Source: Sphingopyxis sp. LC81
Lineage (GTDB): Bacteria; Pseudomonadota; Alphaproteobacteria; Sphingomonadales; Sphingomonadaceae
Direction: 5' to 3'
DNA: 64,000 nucleotides
Assembly (NCBI RefSeq): GCF_000756375.1
Contig: NZ_JNFD01000017.1
Location: 33,028-97,027, forward strand
Part shown: positions 41,601 to 50,449 of the stretch, piece after piece
How the letters are laid out: every line of letters starts with the position of its first letter
Position numbering within the stretch: position 1 is the first letter of the stretch
Made by a program: the position numbers and the translations under genes
Notes under the pieces: model-generated
What the model was told of the DNA's origin: nothing
Seen by the model: only the letters and a program-made list of their open reading frames with translations
Database searches by the model: none

Positions 41601-42623
41601 ATGGCGGGCAAGCTCGTCACGGCAAGGAGAAAAGCCTTGAGAGGCAAGGTCATATCGATCGTTTTGGTAGTTCTCGTATCCGTTATTGCCGTCGGCTACA
41701 TGTCGGGCCGGCAACCGGATCGAGATGCTGTTGCCGCCGCCAGCAAAGAGTTCGACACAGCGTTTCGCGGAATGTTTGTAGATGCGAACGGTGTCAGGCT
41801 GCACGTTGTTATTGCCGGTCCGGAAGATGGCAAACCGATTCTCCTTCTTCATGGTTATCCCGAGTTTTGGTACGCTTGGCGTGGCGTCATGGCCGACCTC
41901 GCTCGCAAGGGCTACCGGGTAATCGCTCTCGATCAGCGGGGCTATAATCGGTCCGCAAAGCCCAGTGGAGCCCATTCCTATCGTCTTAATATTCTTGCGA
42001 AAGATATTGTAGAAGTTGCCGCCGCGCTCGGCCATGAACGATTTGCGCTGGTTGGACATGATTTTGGTGGGCAGGTCACTTGGTGGACTTCTTTGCTACA
42101 CCCCAAAAAGGTAGTTGGGGCCCTGGTCGTCAATAAGCCCCATCCCTATGCGATCCGCGACGTCAGGCCAGAAGAGGAGGCGATTAGCTGGTATCGGACC
42201 TTCCTACGGGTTCCGTGGCTACCGGGCCATATTGCACGATATGGTAACTGGGGACTGCTCGAAAAAAATCTGCAAGACACATCCGAGCCCGGAACCTTCT
42301 CGAAGGAGGTGATGGATCAATACAAGGCGGCCTGGGATCGTGATGGGTCCATCCACAGCATGGGCGCATGGTATCGAGCCAATGCGACGTTCGATGCAGA
42401 CGTAGGCGCCGGGCTTGTCACTGTTCCGGCACGCCTTTTGCTAGCGAAAAATGACGCGTTCAGCCCGCCCGAACTTGCTTTCGCTAGTGAGCGGTATCTT
42501 GAGAAAGGCGACGTGCGAGAGCTGCACATAGGGACTCACTGGGTAATCCAGGAGCACCCTCGCTTGATTGCCGATGAGATCGACAAATTTGTTGGCGGCT
42601 TGGAATGGACGTCCGGCCGATAA
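41601..42623 (+). CDS. Alpha/beta hydrolase, epoxide-hydrolase-like, membrane-anchored
   Basis: A 340-residue protein. One N-terminal hydrophobic segment (VISIVLVVLVSVIAVGYM) anchors or exports it. The hydrolase domain has the oxyanion motif HGYPEFWYAW, the nucleophile elbow GHDFGG with aspartate rather than serine, the acid region AKNDAF and the catalytic histidine in GTHWVIQEHP. An aspartate nucleophile together with HGxP is the mark of epoxide hydrolases and haloalkane dehalogenases. Paired with the lipid hydroxylase upstream, it may handle an oxidised lipid product; that link is inference. Confidence 0.85.
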   Translation: MAGKLVTARRKALRGKVISIVLVVLVSVIAVGYMSGRQPDRDAVAAASKEFDTAFRGMFVDANGVRLHVVIAGPEDGKPILLLHGYPEFWYAWRGVMADLARKGYRVIALDQRGYNRSAKPSGAHSYRLNILAKDIVEVAAALGHERFALVGHDFGGQVTWWTSLLHPKKVVGALVVNKPHPYAIRDVRPEEEAISWYRTFLRVPWLPGHIARYGNWGLLEKNLQDTSEPGTFSKEVMDQYKAAWDRDGSIHSMGAWYRANATFDADVGAGLVTVPARLLLAKNDAFSPPELAFASERYLEKGDVRELHIGTHWVIQEHPRLIADEIDKFVGGLEWTSGR

Positions 42624-43080
42624 TTTCCTGGCTTATGCGAGAACGCACTGTGGAACGCGCCAATTGAAAGAAACCCAAGTGATCGACCCCCACGTGCGGT
42701 TCGGCTGGCGTTTGTTCGCCGCTCGGCGGCAAAGCTGTCGGGTGCTGCCGATGACTGTGGTGGGGGGGGGGGGGGGGGGGGGCTTGGAAAAATGGATCCA
42801 CAATTGGGTCCAGTTTCTATTGCTACCTCTCCAGTATCGACCAAAATATCGCTGCGACCTCCCAGTAGGGGGACGTGTGACCGGGTTCCGTCGCGTATGT
42901 CCAGGCGTAAGCTAAAGGCGGCGGTATGCGCTCCCGACGCGCGTTTCCTTTGCGCGGTCACTCTTTTCACTCCGAGCGCATGGCCGGAAAATAAACCGAT
43001 TATAAAATGGAGCAGCTTTTCGTCGTGGCTTAGCTTTGGACTGCGACTCATTTCGGTCGCGAACGATGAAAGGAAAAGCC
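42624..43080. other. Intergenic region upstream of the lasso peptide genes
   Basis: There is no supported gene in 457 bases. It contains the 21-base G run described separately. The right end should hold the promoter of the lasso genes; TATAAA at 43001-43006 could be a -10, but I see no matching -35. An AGGA at 43070-43073 is the ribosome site for the precursor gene. Confidence 0.5.
42762..42782 (+). repeat. Homopolymer of 21 G
   Basis: Twenty-one consecutive G bases between the hydrolase gene and the lasso peptide precursor. A tract this long is prone to slippage in replication and to sequencing or assembly error. It is not inside a supported reading frame. Confidence 0.9.
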
Positions 43081-43215
43081 ATGGACAAGCGTGAAACCGG
43101 TATCGTCGATCTGGGCGATGCGCGCACCGAAACCCGCGGGCTCGGCGTCGAAGGTCCGATCGACCTTGCGACTCTCCAGCGGACCTACAACGACGGCATC
43201 CAGGCCGACGACTGA
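43081..43215 (+). CDS. Lasso peptide precursor (A protein)
   Basis: A 44-residue peptide. Residues 1-19 form the leader, with the invariant threonine at the second-last leader position (T18). The core starts at G20: the ring segment GLGVEGPID ends in Asp9 of the core (residue 28), so a Gly1-Asp9 macrolactam ring is predicted, followed by a 16-residue tail that ends TYNDGIQADD. AGGA lies 8 bases before the ATG at 43081; an in-frame ATG at 43066 has no ribosome site. The gene stands directly before B and C genes that complete the pathway. The core does not match any lasso peptide that I remember. Confidence 0.9.
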   Translation: MDKRETGIVDLGDARTETRGLGVEGPIDLATLQRTYNDGIQADD

Positions 43216-43223
43216 TGCACCGG

Positions 43224-43249
43224 GCGTGCGGCGCCTCGGTGCCGCACGC
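43224..43249 (+). promoter_or_regulatory. Stem-loop between precursor and processing genes
   Basis: GCGTGCGGC (43224-43232) pairs perfectly with GCCGCACGC (43241-43249) around an 8-base loop. There is no T-run. It could protect or partly end the short precursor message, so that more precursor than enzyme is made. Its presence favours starting the B gene after it, at 43266. Confidence 0.6.
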
Positions 43250-43265
43250 ACGCATCTTATCTCCA

Positions 43266-43892
43266 ATGGCCTCCTACCGCCTCCGCCCCAACCTCAGGTG
43301 TTGCGCAATAGGCACACGGACAATTTGCCTCGATCTTTCGACTAGCCGCTACTTTCTGCTGGAAAATGTTGCAGCCGCAGCATTTGAGGCGTTCACGAAG
43401 GGCACGGCGAGCGATGAGCAGACGGGCTGGCTTTTAGAACGAAATCTCGTCGAGGCTGGCGTTCCCACAGTGGCTCCATCGCTCCCTCCCAATCCAACCG
43501 AAAGCATTTTCGATGGTCCAACCGGACCATCGCACCCTTTGCTTCTCTTGGAAGCCGTCGCCTCACAATGGCGCGCGCGGCGCAACCTCGAAGCCAGACC
43601 GCTTGGCACGCTCCTGATCCCGACGGGGCTACCCGACACCGGCCTCGATCCCTGCAGGCCCGTTGCAGTCGCCTTTGCCCGGGCATCGCGCTATCGCGAT
43701 GCGACCGACCAATGCCTCGTCCGGGGGCTTGCCATGCGAACAATGCTTGCGCGCCGCGGGCTGGGCGTCGATCTCGTCATCGGGGTGATGCTCCCGTTCG
43801 CAGCGCATTGCTGGGTTCAGGCAGGCCCCGTCGTAATCAGCGATCCCCTGGATCGCGTCCAAAATTTCAAGCCCTTGCTGACAGTGCGATGA
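43266..43892 (+). CDS. Lasso peptide B protein: fused leader-binding (B1) and leader peptidase (B2)
   Basis: A 208-residue protein. Residues 1-~80 are a PqqD-like recognition domain (RCCAIGTRTICLDLSTSRYFLLENVAAAAFEAF). Residues ~90-208 are the transglutaminase-like protease, with a Cys-His-Asp triad visible as C150 (DQCLVRGLAMRTMLARRG), H181 (AHCWVQ) and D193 (VISDP). It binds the leader and cuts it off before G20 of the precursor. An upstream ATG at 43215 overlapping the precursor stop would add 17 residues encoded by the stem-loop; I consider it less likely. The stop overlaps the C gene (ATGA, 43889-43892). Confidence 0.9.
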   Translation: MASYRLRPNLRCCAIGTRTICLDLSTSRYFLLENVAAAAFEAFTKGTASDEQTGWLLERNLVEAGVPTVAPSLPPNPTESIFDGPTGPSHPLLLLEAVASQWRARRNLEARPLGTLLIPTGLPDTGLDPCRPVAVAFARASRYRDATDQCLVRGLAMRTMLARRGLGVDLVIGVMLPFAAHCWVQAGPVVISDPLDRVQNFKPLLTVR

Positions 43893-45625
43893 GGCTCGCC
43901 TTCCGCCTCGACATTGTGCCGTCCGGTCTAGCGCCGCCGCCTGATAGCGCCGCGACGAAGTGTCCAGTCTTCAGTTCGTCCGTCGCGCGGCTATGCAGTC
44001 CGGCGCCGTGCATCGATCTTGGGGAAAGAGGCTGCATCGTCGGGCCACTCTTCCGGCGTGAGCTTCCGTCAGGCCGCGTGACGGATCTCAATCGGGCTGA
44101 ACGGCAATCGATCGCCGACACGCGCGGTGCGGCGCTGCTCGCCGGCTATTGGGGCGGCTATATTGCTATGCTGATCGGCGATGACGGGGCTATTTCCGTG
44201 TTGCGCGATCCGTCCGGAATGATGCCATGCTACATGCGTCGCGAGGCGAGCGGTGTAGTGCTAGCGAGCGACATGACGGCCGTCGCCGAGCCAGGTCATG
44301 TCGCCGTCGATTATGGCGCGCTGGCGCGCATGTTTGGCGGGATCGACTTTATCGGCCGAAAGACAGGTATCGACGGTATCGAGGAACTGCTTCCCGGGGA
44401 GCGTCTCGTCGTAACGGCTAACGGGAACCGGATCGAGCAGGCTTGGTCGCCATGGGATCATGTTCGGCCGCCAAAGGGCCGTGGTTTCGAAGCCACGGCC
44501 TTTGTGCTGCGTGACACGCTCAAGGATAGCATCGGAGCTTGGTCCACCGGCTTCGACAATATCCTCGTCGGCGTGTCGGGCGGACTCGATAGTTCGATTG
44601 TGGCAGCGGCGCTAGGCCCGCGTGTACCAAGGTTCCGGTGTCTGACGATGGTCGAGCCCGGCACCGATGGGGATGAGCGGCGCTATGCGAAGGCCCTCGT
44701 CAACAGGCTCGGTGTCGGGCTTGATGCGTCGATCTTCGACCTCGGCGCCGTCGACGTTACCCAACCGGTCATGCGCCACCTCCCGCTACCCATTGCTGCC
44801 CACTATTTCCCCGCCCTTGAGGCCGAGCATCGCAGACTCGAACACGAATGGCCGATCGACGGATATTTTTCGGGCAATGGCGGCGATAATGTTTTCTGCG
44901 CCCTGCGCAGTGCGGCGCCGCTTGCCGACCGTTTTCTGGCACAGGGACTTCACCCGGGCCTGTTCGCCACCGCACGCGACCTTGCCGACCTGACCGGCTC
45001 GGGCATGATCGACGTCGTGCGCGCAGCCTGGGAACGCATTCGGCGACGGAAGGGCGGACATCGTAGGCGTATCGATCTTACGGGCCTCGGATCTATGGGC
45101 CGGGCCGCCGCTGTGGAGGAATCGGATCGGCATCCCTGGTTCGCGGCGCCGCCCGGCGCTCTCCCGGGTAAGGCTGCGCATGTTGCAATGCTCGCCCGTG
45201 CCCAGAAGAGCATCGAACTCTATCCCCGTGCTGTCGGCCCGCCACAGATCGCCCCGCTGCTGTCGCAACCGTTACTCGAACTCTGCCTGTCGATTCCGTC
45301 GTGGTATTGGGTGCGCGGGGGCCGCGATCGTGCAGTCGCGCGCATGGCGTTCGGCGATCTCCTACCAGATCTCATTCTCGAACGCAGGACAAAAGGCAGT
45401 CCCGGCGGATTTGTGCGGCGCGTGTTCGACGCCCAAGGAACGAAGGCGGTCGAGATGCTCCTGCAGGGCAGACTCGTCGCGGTGGGGCTGGTCGACCCCG
45501 ACTGGTTAATCCGCGCAACCAAGGAAGGCTGGCGTGACGATGGACGTGATCATCGGATTCTGGCGTTCGCGGCGGCCGAGGCTTGGTCGCGCTGGTGGGA
45601 GGAAGGCGGTCAGGTCGGATGCTAA
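43889..45625 (+). CDS. Lasso peptide macrolactam synthetase (C protein, asparagine synthase-like)
   Basis: A 578-residue ATP-dependent enzyme that joins the core's Gly1 amine to the Asp9 side chain. The ATP pyrophosphatase loop SGGLDSS is at residues 230-236. The N-terminal glutaminase-like domain lacks the nucleophile (residue 2 is Arg, not Cys), as expected for lasso cyclases, which do not use glutamine. GYFSGNGGDNVFCA and RRTKGSPGGFVRRVF belong to the synthetase domain. It starts inside the B stop. It converges with the isopeptidase gene, sharing 4 bases (45622-45625). Confidence 0.93.
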   Translation: MRLAFRLDIVPSGLAPPPDSAATKCPVFSSSVARLCSPAPCIDLGERGCIVGPLFRRELPSGRVTDLNRAERQSIADTRGAALLAGYWGGYIAMLIGDDGAISVLRDPSGMMPCYMRREASGVVLASDMTAVAEPGHVAVDYGALARMFGGIDFIGRKTGIDGIEELLPGERLVVTANGNRIEQAWSPWDHVRPPKGRGFEATAFVLRDTLKDSIGAWSTGFDNILVGVSGGLDSSIVAAALGPRVPRFRCLTMVEPGTDGDERRYAKALVNRLGVGLDASIFDLGAVDVTQPVMRHLPLPIAAHYFPALEAEHRRLEHEWPIDGYFSGNGGDNVFCALRSAAPLADRFLAQGLHPGLFATARDLADLTGSGMIDVVRAAWERIRRRKGGHRRRIDLTGLGSMGRAAAVEESDRHPWFAAPPGALPGKAAHVAMLARAQKSIELYPRAVGPPQIAPLLSQPLLELCLSIPSWYWVRGGRDRAVARMAFGDLLPDLILERRTKGSPGGFVRRVFDAQGTKAVEMLLQGRLVAVGLVDPDWLIRATKEGWRDDGRDHRILAFAAAEAWSRWWEEGGQVGC

Positions 45626-47817
45626 TGTCCGTTCACATCGCTTGCCGTCCTGGCGCTGCAACTTCGCGGGGACGTATCACGCATCTTGTCCCACTTCGCG
45701 TAACGGTCGGCGTAAGGCGATTGTGGATCGCGCTTGCCGAGCAGCCAATAATCGAACCACGCAATATTTTCCTCCATCGCAAGGATGCGGTTCGACGGGA
45801 TGTGGAAGATGTGCGTTTCATCTGTGGCTGCATTCTCACCTGGGTAAAGGCTAAGCTGCGCCGGAACACCAGCCTTTCGGAGCGCGGTGTGAAGATCGAT
45901 TGATGGGATGAGCGGCGCCGCGACCTGTTGCAGCACTGCGCCGCAAACTTCGTTTGCACGAAGCGATGGTGAGAGCCGCCGATAATTCGCGAGCGCCGCC
46001 GGGTCGGTCGGCGGCCCGCCGAACACCGTGTCGTAGGAGCCCGCCACGTTGAAGTAGAAGGCCGGTTCGAGATACCCGCCGTCGCCGCTTGATGCAGCAC
46101 GGAACATCGAGCTGTTCGTGATCGTGACATTCGTCATTTGCGAGCCGAAGCTGTAACCTGCGATCCCAACCCGTGCCGGATCCACAATCCCTCGATCGAT
46201 GAGCTCCTTCACGGAGTCTTCGAAGGTCGCGACCGAGTTCAACCAAATCAGCTGCCGCAGCTTCTCCGGCGAAACCGCCTTCGTCTCGCTGATCCAAGCT
46301 TCATAGGCGGCCTGGATTTCGCCGTTCTGGCGGGAAGTCGGACTATTGACGAGCAGTACGACATAACCCCGCTCGGCGAACAGTTGCGCCGGATATTCCC
46401 ATTGATTTTCGTGCGCTGCAAAGCGGTCGTCCGCATCGGATGCGTGCGTGATGACGATTGCCGGATATTGCCGACCCTTGGTGTATCCGCGCGGCCAGAC
46501 GATATAACCGGTCGCCTTGTAGCCATGTCGATTGGTCCATGTTCGGGGTTCGGTCCGGAGCGGTGCGATCGCCTCATGGTTGGCCGAAACCGATGCCACC
46601 CGGGCTATGCCGCCGGCCGCAACGTCGATGCGCACGAGCGACGGCGGCGTCGTCTGCGATTGCGCGATGCAAGCTCCTCTGGTGAGCGAGGCGGTAAAGT
46701 CGCAATAGTTGAGGCTAAGAGGGCTGCTGATCGTCCGGACACGATCATTTTCGATGATTGCTAACCCGAAGCGAGGATTGTCGATCGTGCGGAACCCTGC
46801 GATCGCACGCTTCCCGTCGGGCGACAGGAAGCCGCCTGCCGCACGGGCATCGCCCACGGCAAAGGGAAAGCGCCGGAAGCTTCGCCGCTCGCCGCCGGGG
46901 ATGGTTTCGACAAGCTCGCGCGTATCACCGGTGCCTTCCGAAGACAGCCGACCGCCATGAAGGCCGGGAAGGCGCCAGTAACCGCGGGCGGCTTTACCGT
47001 CCACCACTCGAATTTTTTCCGATGTGAACGACCAGCCCATCGTTACGACCTGCTGCCGCCCGGTGGGGTCCGTTTCCATCACATCGAACCGCACCTCATC
47101 CTCCTCCCACTGGACGAAGCTGCTGCCGAAGAATGTCTGAAGGTCGCTTTGCGGACGCGTCGCGAGAAGAATGTCCCTGCCCCCAGGATCGCGGAGGTAG
47201 ATCGATGCAGTGGCTCGGCCGGGGGCGCGACGCTGCGCGCGCTCGACGGTGACCGTGTCGTCATAGCGCACCCTTTTGACGAACGGTTCGGCGTCAAGGA
47301 CGGCATACCAGAGCCACCGCCCATCGGGAGACCAGCTGTGCGCGCGCACTCCCGTAGCGAGCGGCGCATGTCCATAGCCCGGAAACACAGCGCCCTCGGC
47401 ATCGCCATAAATCGCTGTTGCGGGATGAACAACGATCGGGGTTACCGCGCCGCTCGCTCCGATCCGGTAGAGCTGAACGCCATCTCCCTTGTCGATCCGC
47501 GCGCTCCAGTCCGCCGATCCGGGAATGCGCTTCAGCTGATCGATCCATGCGGCTCGCAGCAACTCGCGGGTCGTGCCCTTGTCCAGATCAACATTTCGCA
47601 GCAGTGCGACGGTCCGGTCGCTCTTGCGGTCGGCGATCCGCACGACATAGATCGCGCTCTTGGCATCCGCCGAGACAGCGAGATCCCGTACCTCGGGGAC
47701 CGTCAGTTGATCGTCTATTGTCCAGCCTCGGCCGGCTTTCTGTGCGGCGGAGGCCGGCGAGGTCGGCAGTGCCGCGCCGAACAGCGCCGCCCCTGCGAGC
47801 AGAATATGGCGGATCAT
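45622..47817 (-). CDS. Lasso peptide isopeptidase (S9 prolyl-oligopeptidase-like)
   Basis: A 731-residue protein with a signal peptide (RHILLAGAALFGAALPTSPASAAQ), an N-terminal beta-propeller and a C-terminal hydrolase domain. The nucleophile is about Ser556 in IAGYSFGSQ, with a histidine in TDETHIFHIP near residue 669. In sphingomonad lasso loci, S9-type enzymes open the macrolactam and linearise the peptide after uptake; the position directly after the TonB receptor gene fits that role, so I prefer it to a general dipeptidyl peptidase. AGGAG lies 8 bases before the ATG at 47817. Confidence 0.88.
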   Translation of the reverse strand: MIRHILLAGAALFGAALPTSPASAAQKAGRGWTIDDQLTVPEVRDLAVSADAKSAIYVVRIADRKSDRTVALLRNVDLDKGTTRELLRAAWIDQLKRIPGSADWSARIDKGDGVQLYRIGASGAVTPIVVHPATAIYGDAEGAVFPGYGHAPLATGVRAHSWSPDGRWLWYAVLDAEPFVKRVRYDDTVTVERAQRRAPGRATASIYLRDPGGRDILLATRPQSDLQTFFGSSFVQWEEDEVRFDVMETDPTGRQQVVTMGWSFTSEKIRVVDGKAARGYWRLPGLHGGRLSSEGTGDTRELVETIPGGERRSFRRFPFAVGDARAAGGFLSPDGKRAIAGFRTIDNPRFGLAIIENDRVRTISSPLSLNYCDFTASLTRGACIAQSQTTPPSLVRIDVAAGGIARVASVSANHEAIAPLRTEPRTWTNRHGYKATGYIVWPRGYTKGRQYPAIVITHASDADDRFAAHENQWEYPAQLFAERGYVVLLVNSPTSRQNGEIQAAYEAWISETKAVSPEKLRQLIWLNSVATFEDSVKELIDRGIVDPARVGIAGYSFGSQMTNVTITNSSMFRAASSGDGGYLEPAFYFNVAGSYDTVFGGPPTDPAALANYRRLSPSLRANEVCGAVLQQVAAPLIPSIDLHTALRKAGVPAQLSLYPGENAATDETHIFHIPSNRILAMEENIAWFDYWLLGKRDPQSPYADRYAKWDKMRDTSPRSCSARTASDVNGH

Positions 47818-47819
47818 GC

Positions 47820-50348
47820 TCACCACTCCTGCCGCGCGGTGAGGCCGACGAAGCGCCCCGCCGGCGAATAATTTGTCGTATCATATGGCGTCTCGCTGGG
47901 CAGGGCAGTGACGATCGCGGTCGGCTTCGCATTGAACAGGTTGAGCGCGGCGAGCGACACTTCGGTATTCTTGCCAAAGCGTACTCGCGCCGTGAGGTCG
48001 AGCGTGGTGTAGGAGGGAATGCGCACGCGCACAGCCTGCCGATCGTCATCGAGCCCGCTCATATGGTTGACGAAGGCCGCGAGCGTGAAACGATCGTCGA
48101 CATAGGTCACCCCGGCACGCCCGCGAAAGCGCGATGGCCGGAACAATGTGCCTGCGAGCGGCGCCCAGGCAGCGCCGGGAAGGATTTGCTGGCGGCTCTT
48201 CAGGAAGCTGCCCGCCGCCGAAAGCGCAAGCTCTTTCCCGTCATCAAATTCAATGCGGTAGCGCATCGAAAGGTCGATGCCCGAGTAGCGCTGGCGCGCA
48301 ATATTGCGGTCGCGCGCGTCGATAAAAGCGACGATGGTCGCTGGGTCGTAGGGCCGGCCCGTATTATTCTCCAGGCCGAGAAGTGCACCATCGATGATCG
48401 CGGCAAGCTCGTCCGCATTGGGGTCTAGCGTGACAAGGCCGGCGTAGAGCGGGTTATCGAGCACGCCGACGAGCGATGGGATCGGTGTTGCGACGCGGTC
48501 GGTGTAGTCGATCCTGTACCACGCCGCGGTGAATTCGAGGCCGTGCGTCGGTGTAAGCTGCGCGCTGAGTGTCATATTGTCCGATCGCTCGGGTCCGAGG
48601 CGACTGTCCGGGCCCGCCGCGAAGATGATGTTCGCACTCGCCGGATAACCGCTCCCGTAGCGAGCGGCGCGTCCCATGATCGCCGAATAGCCGCTATACT
48701 GCTGGTAGAGCGTCGGCATTTTGAACGAGCGCCCCCACGATGCGCCGAGACGGAGGATTTCCGCTGGCTCCCAGACGACTCCGATCTTGGGGGTCATGAT
48801 GCTCGGTGCGTCCGAATAATCCTCGAAGCGGAGCGCGGCTGTGAGCGAGAGAGAGTGGAACCATGCAATCTTCTGCGCGGGCGCCGTGACCGGGATCAGG
48901 AGTTCGCCATAGGCGAAGAGATTGTCACGCCGCCGCCGGACATCGCCGGTGGGCGACGCCGCGAAGAAGTGATTGCGCCGCGCCCCGCCGCCGACGGCCA
49001 TGCGCACATCGCCTGCCGGCAGGACGAACAGGGGGCCCTGGAAGCCCGCTTCAAGCGCGAGGTTGCGGTTGAAGAAATGCTTGTCGATGTGTGCGAGCAA
49101 ATTTCCCCCGAAGAAGAGATCGGAGTAGCCGCCCGTGCGATCGGTGCCGAAGAAACCGCTCGCCTTGAAGCGCCAGTCTCCGCCGAGTTCAGCAGAGAGG
49201 CTCGGCGCGATACCGAAAGATTCCGAGGTGCTGACATTGTCGAGCCCCAACTCGTCGGGCGCGAGCGCCAAGCTGTATCCCGTAACCGAGTGCAACCGGC
49301 TCTTCTTGTAAAGAAGGTCGGCAGCAAGCGTGATATGCGGCCCGAGCGCCTGATGTCCACTCACGAGCAGTGAGTGCCGCCAGGTCGCGGGGAAGAGCAT
49401 CGTTTCCGTATTGGCGGCGCCCGCATAGTCGCGATCGCCGGCGCGGATCGCCGAGGAGCGGCTATAATCATAGGCTGCGAGGAGCCCGCCCAACGACCAC
49501 GCCTTGCCGCCGAGCAGCCCATACTGCTGCTGCATATTGCCGCCATCCGTCGATGCGCCGACGCGGGCCGTTGCCGACAGACCTTCATAGTCGCGCTTGA
49601 GCAAGATGTTCACCACACCTGCGACGGCGTCTGCGCCATAGATGGCCGAGGCGCCATCTGCTACGATCTCGATCCGCTCGACAGCCGAAACGGGGATCGC
49701 GCTGACGTCGATCACCGAGGACACGCCGGTGTAGGCGAAGCGATTGCCATTGATTAATGTCAATGTTGCGTTTGGGCCGATGCCGCGCAGGTTGAAGGTC
49801 GAGGCGCCGTTGACATTGGCGTTCTCGTTGGGCGCGCCCTGACCGTTGCCGATGCCGGGGTTAAATCCGCCGCCGAAATTTTGCGGGAGGCTGCGTGCGA
49901 CCTCACCGAGATCGGCCTGACCGCCGTTGCGAATATCTTCGCTCGTCACGCGGACCACCGGGGCTGCGGATGGGGCCCCCGCGATCCGGCTGCCGGTCAC
50001 GACGATGTCTTCTTGCGCCGGACTGCTCTCGGATTGCGCTCGCCCCAGGATAATGACCGAACCACTCTCGAAGCGCGCGGTCAGCCCGGTCCCGCGCAGC
50101 AGGATTTCGATGGCCTCGCGCGGGGTAATGTCGCCGTTTAGCGGTGGCGCCTTCCGGCCTGCGAGATCGGTGCTCGACGCATAAAGTTCGATTCCTGCCT
50201 GCGCGGCCACTTTTCGCAATGCGTCGCCTAGGTCCTGCGTGGGCAGGTCAAAACTTTGGCGATCCTGAAGCTGAGCCGCCGCGGCAACGGGATGCAGACA
50301 GGCAATACCCACCATCAGCGACAGGTAAAAACGAGACTTTCCGGACAT
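47820..50348 (-). CDS. TonB-dependent receptor with STN signalling domain, probably for the lasso peptide
   Basis: An 842-residue outer membrane receptor. A signal peptide is followed by an STN domain at about residues 30-105 (FDLPTQDLGDALRKVAAQAGIELYAS, GDITPREAIEILLRGTGLTARFESGSVIIL), then the TonB box region DIVVTGSRI, the plug (ADLGEVARSLPQNFGGGFNPG) and a beta barrel ending in LTARQEW. An STN domain lets the receptor signal to the FecR protein encoded just upstream. Of three successive ATG codons I took the last (50348), which has correct spacing from AGGGGGAG. It ends 2 bases before the isopeptidase start. Confidence 0.92.
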   Translation of the reverse strand: MSGKSRFYLSLMVGIACLHPVAAAAQLQDRQSFDLPTQDLGDALRKVAAQAGIELYASSTDLAGRKAPPLNGDITPREAIEILLRGTGLTARFESGSVIILGRAQSESSPAQEDIVVTGSRIAGAPSAAPVVRVTSEDIRNGGQADLGEVARSLPQNFGGGFNPGIGNGQGAPNENANVNGASTFNLRGIGPNATLTLINGNRFAYTGVSSVIDVSAIPVSAVERIEIVADGASAIYGADAVAGVVNILLKRDYEGLSATARVGASTDGGNMQQQYGLLGGKAWSLGGLLAAYDYSRSSAIRAGDRDYAGAANTETMLFPATWRHSLLVSGHQALGPHITLAADLLYKKSRLHSVTGYSLALAPDELGLDNVSTSESFGIAPSLSAELGGDWRFKASGFFGTDRTGGYSDLFFGGNLLAHIDKHFFNRNLALEAGFQGPLFVLPAGDVRMAVGGGARRNHFFAASPTGDVRRRRDNLFAYGELLIPVTAPAQKIAWFHSLSLTAALRFEDYSDAPSIMTPKIGVVWEPAEILRLGASWGRSFKMPTLYQQYSGYSAIMGRAARYGSGYPASANIIFAAGPDSRLGPERSDNMTLSAQLTPTHGLEFTAAWYRIDYTDRVATPIPSLVGVLDNPLYAGLVTLDPNADELAAIIDGALLGLENNTGRPYDPATIVAFIDARDRNIARQRYSGIDLSMRYRIEFDDGKELALSAAGSFLKSRQQILPGAAWAPLAGTLFRPSRFRGRAGVTYVDDRFTLAAFVNHMSGLDDDRQAVRVRIPSYTTLDLTARVRFGKNTEVSLAALNLFNAKPTAIVTALPSETPYDTTNYSPAGRFVGLTARQEW

Positions 50349-50449
50349 CATCATACTCCCCCTGGGTTGTGACCGGATGCTTGGGCACACGGCCTTTGGG
50401 GGAGCGATGACGCCTGTCACGCGACCGCCTTAGGGAAATGACGAAATAA

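Noticed and set aside
42624..43065. A second lasso precursor upstream of the first
   Set aside because: I looked for a short frame with a Thr-x-Gly junction and a ring-closing Asp/Glu 7-9 residues on; none was found on either strand.
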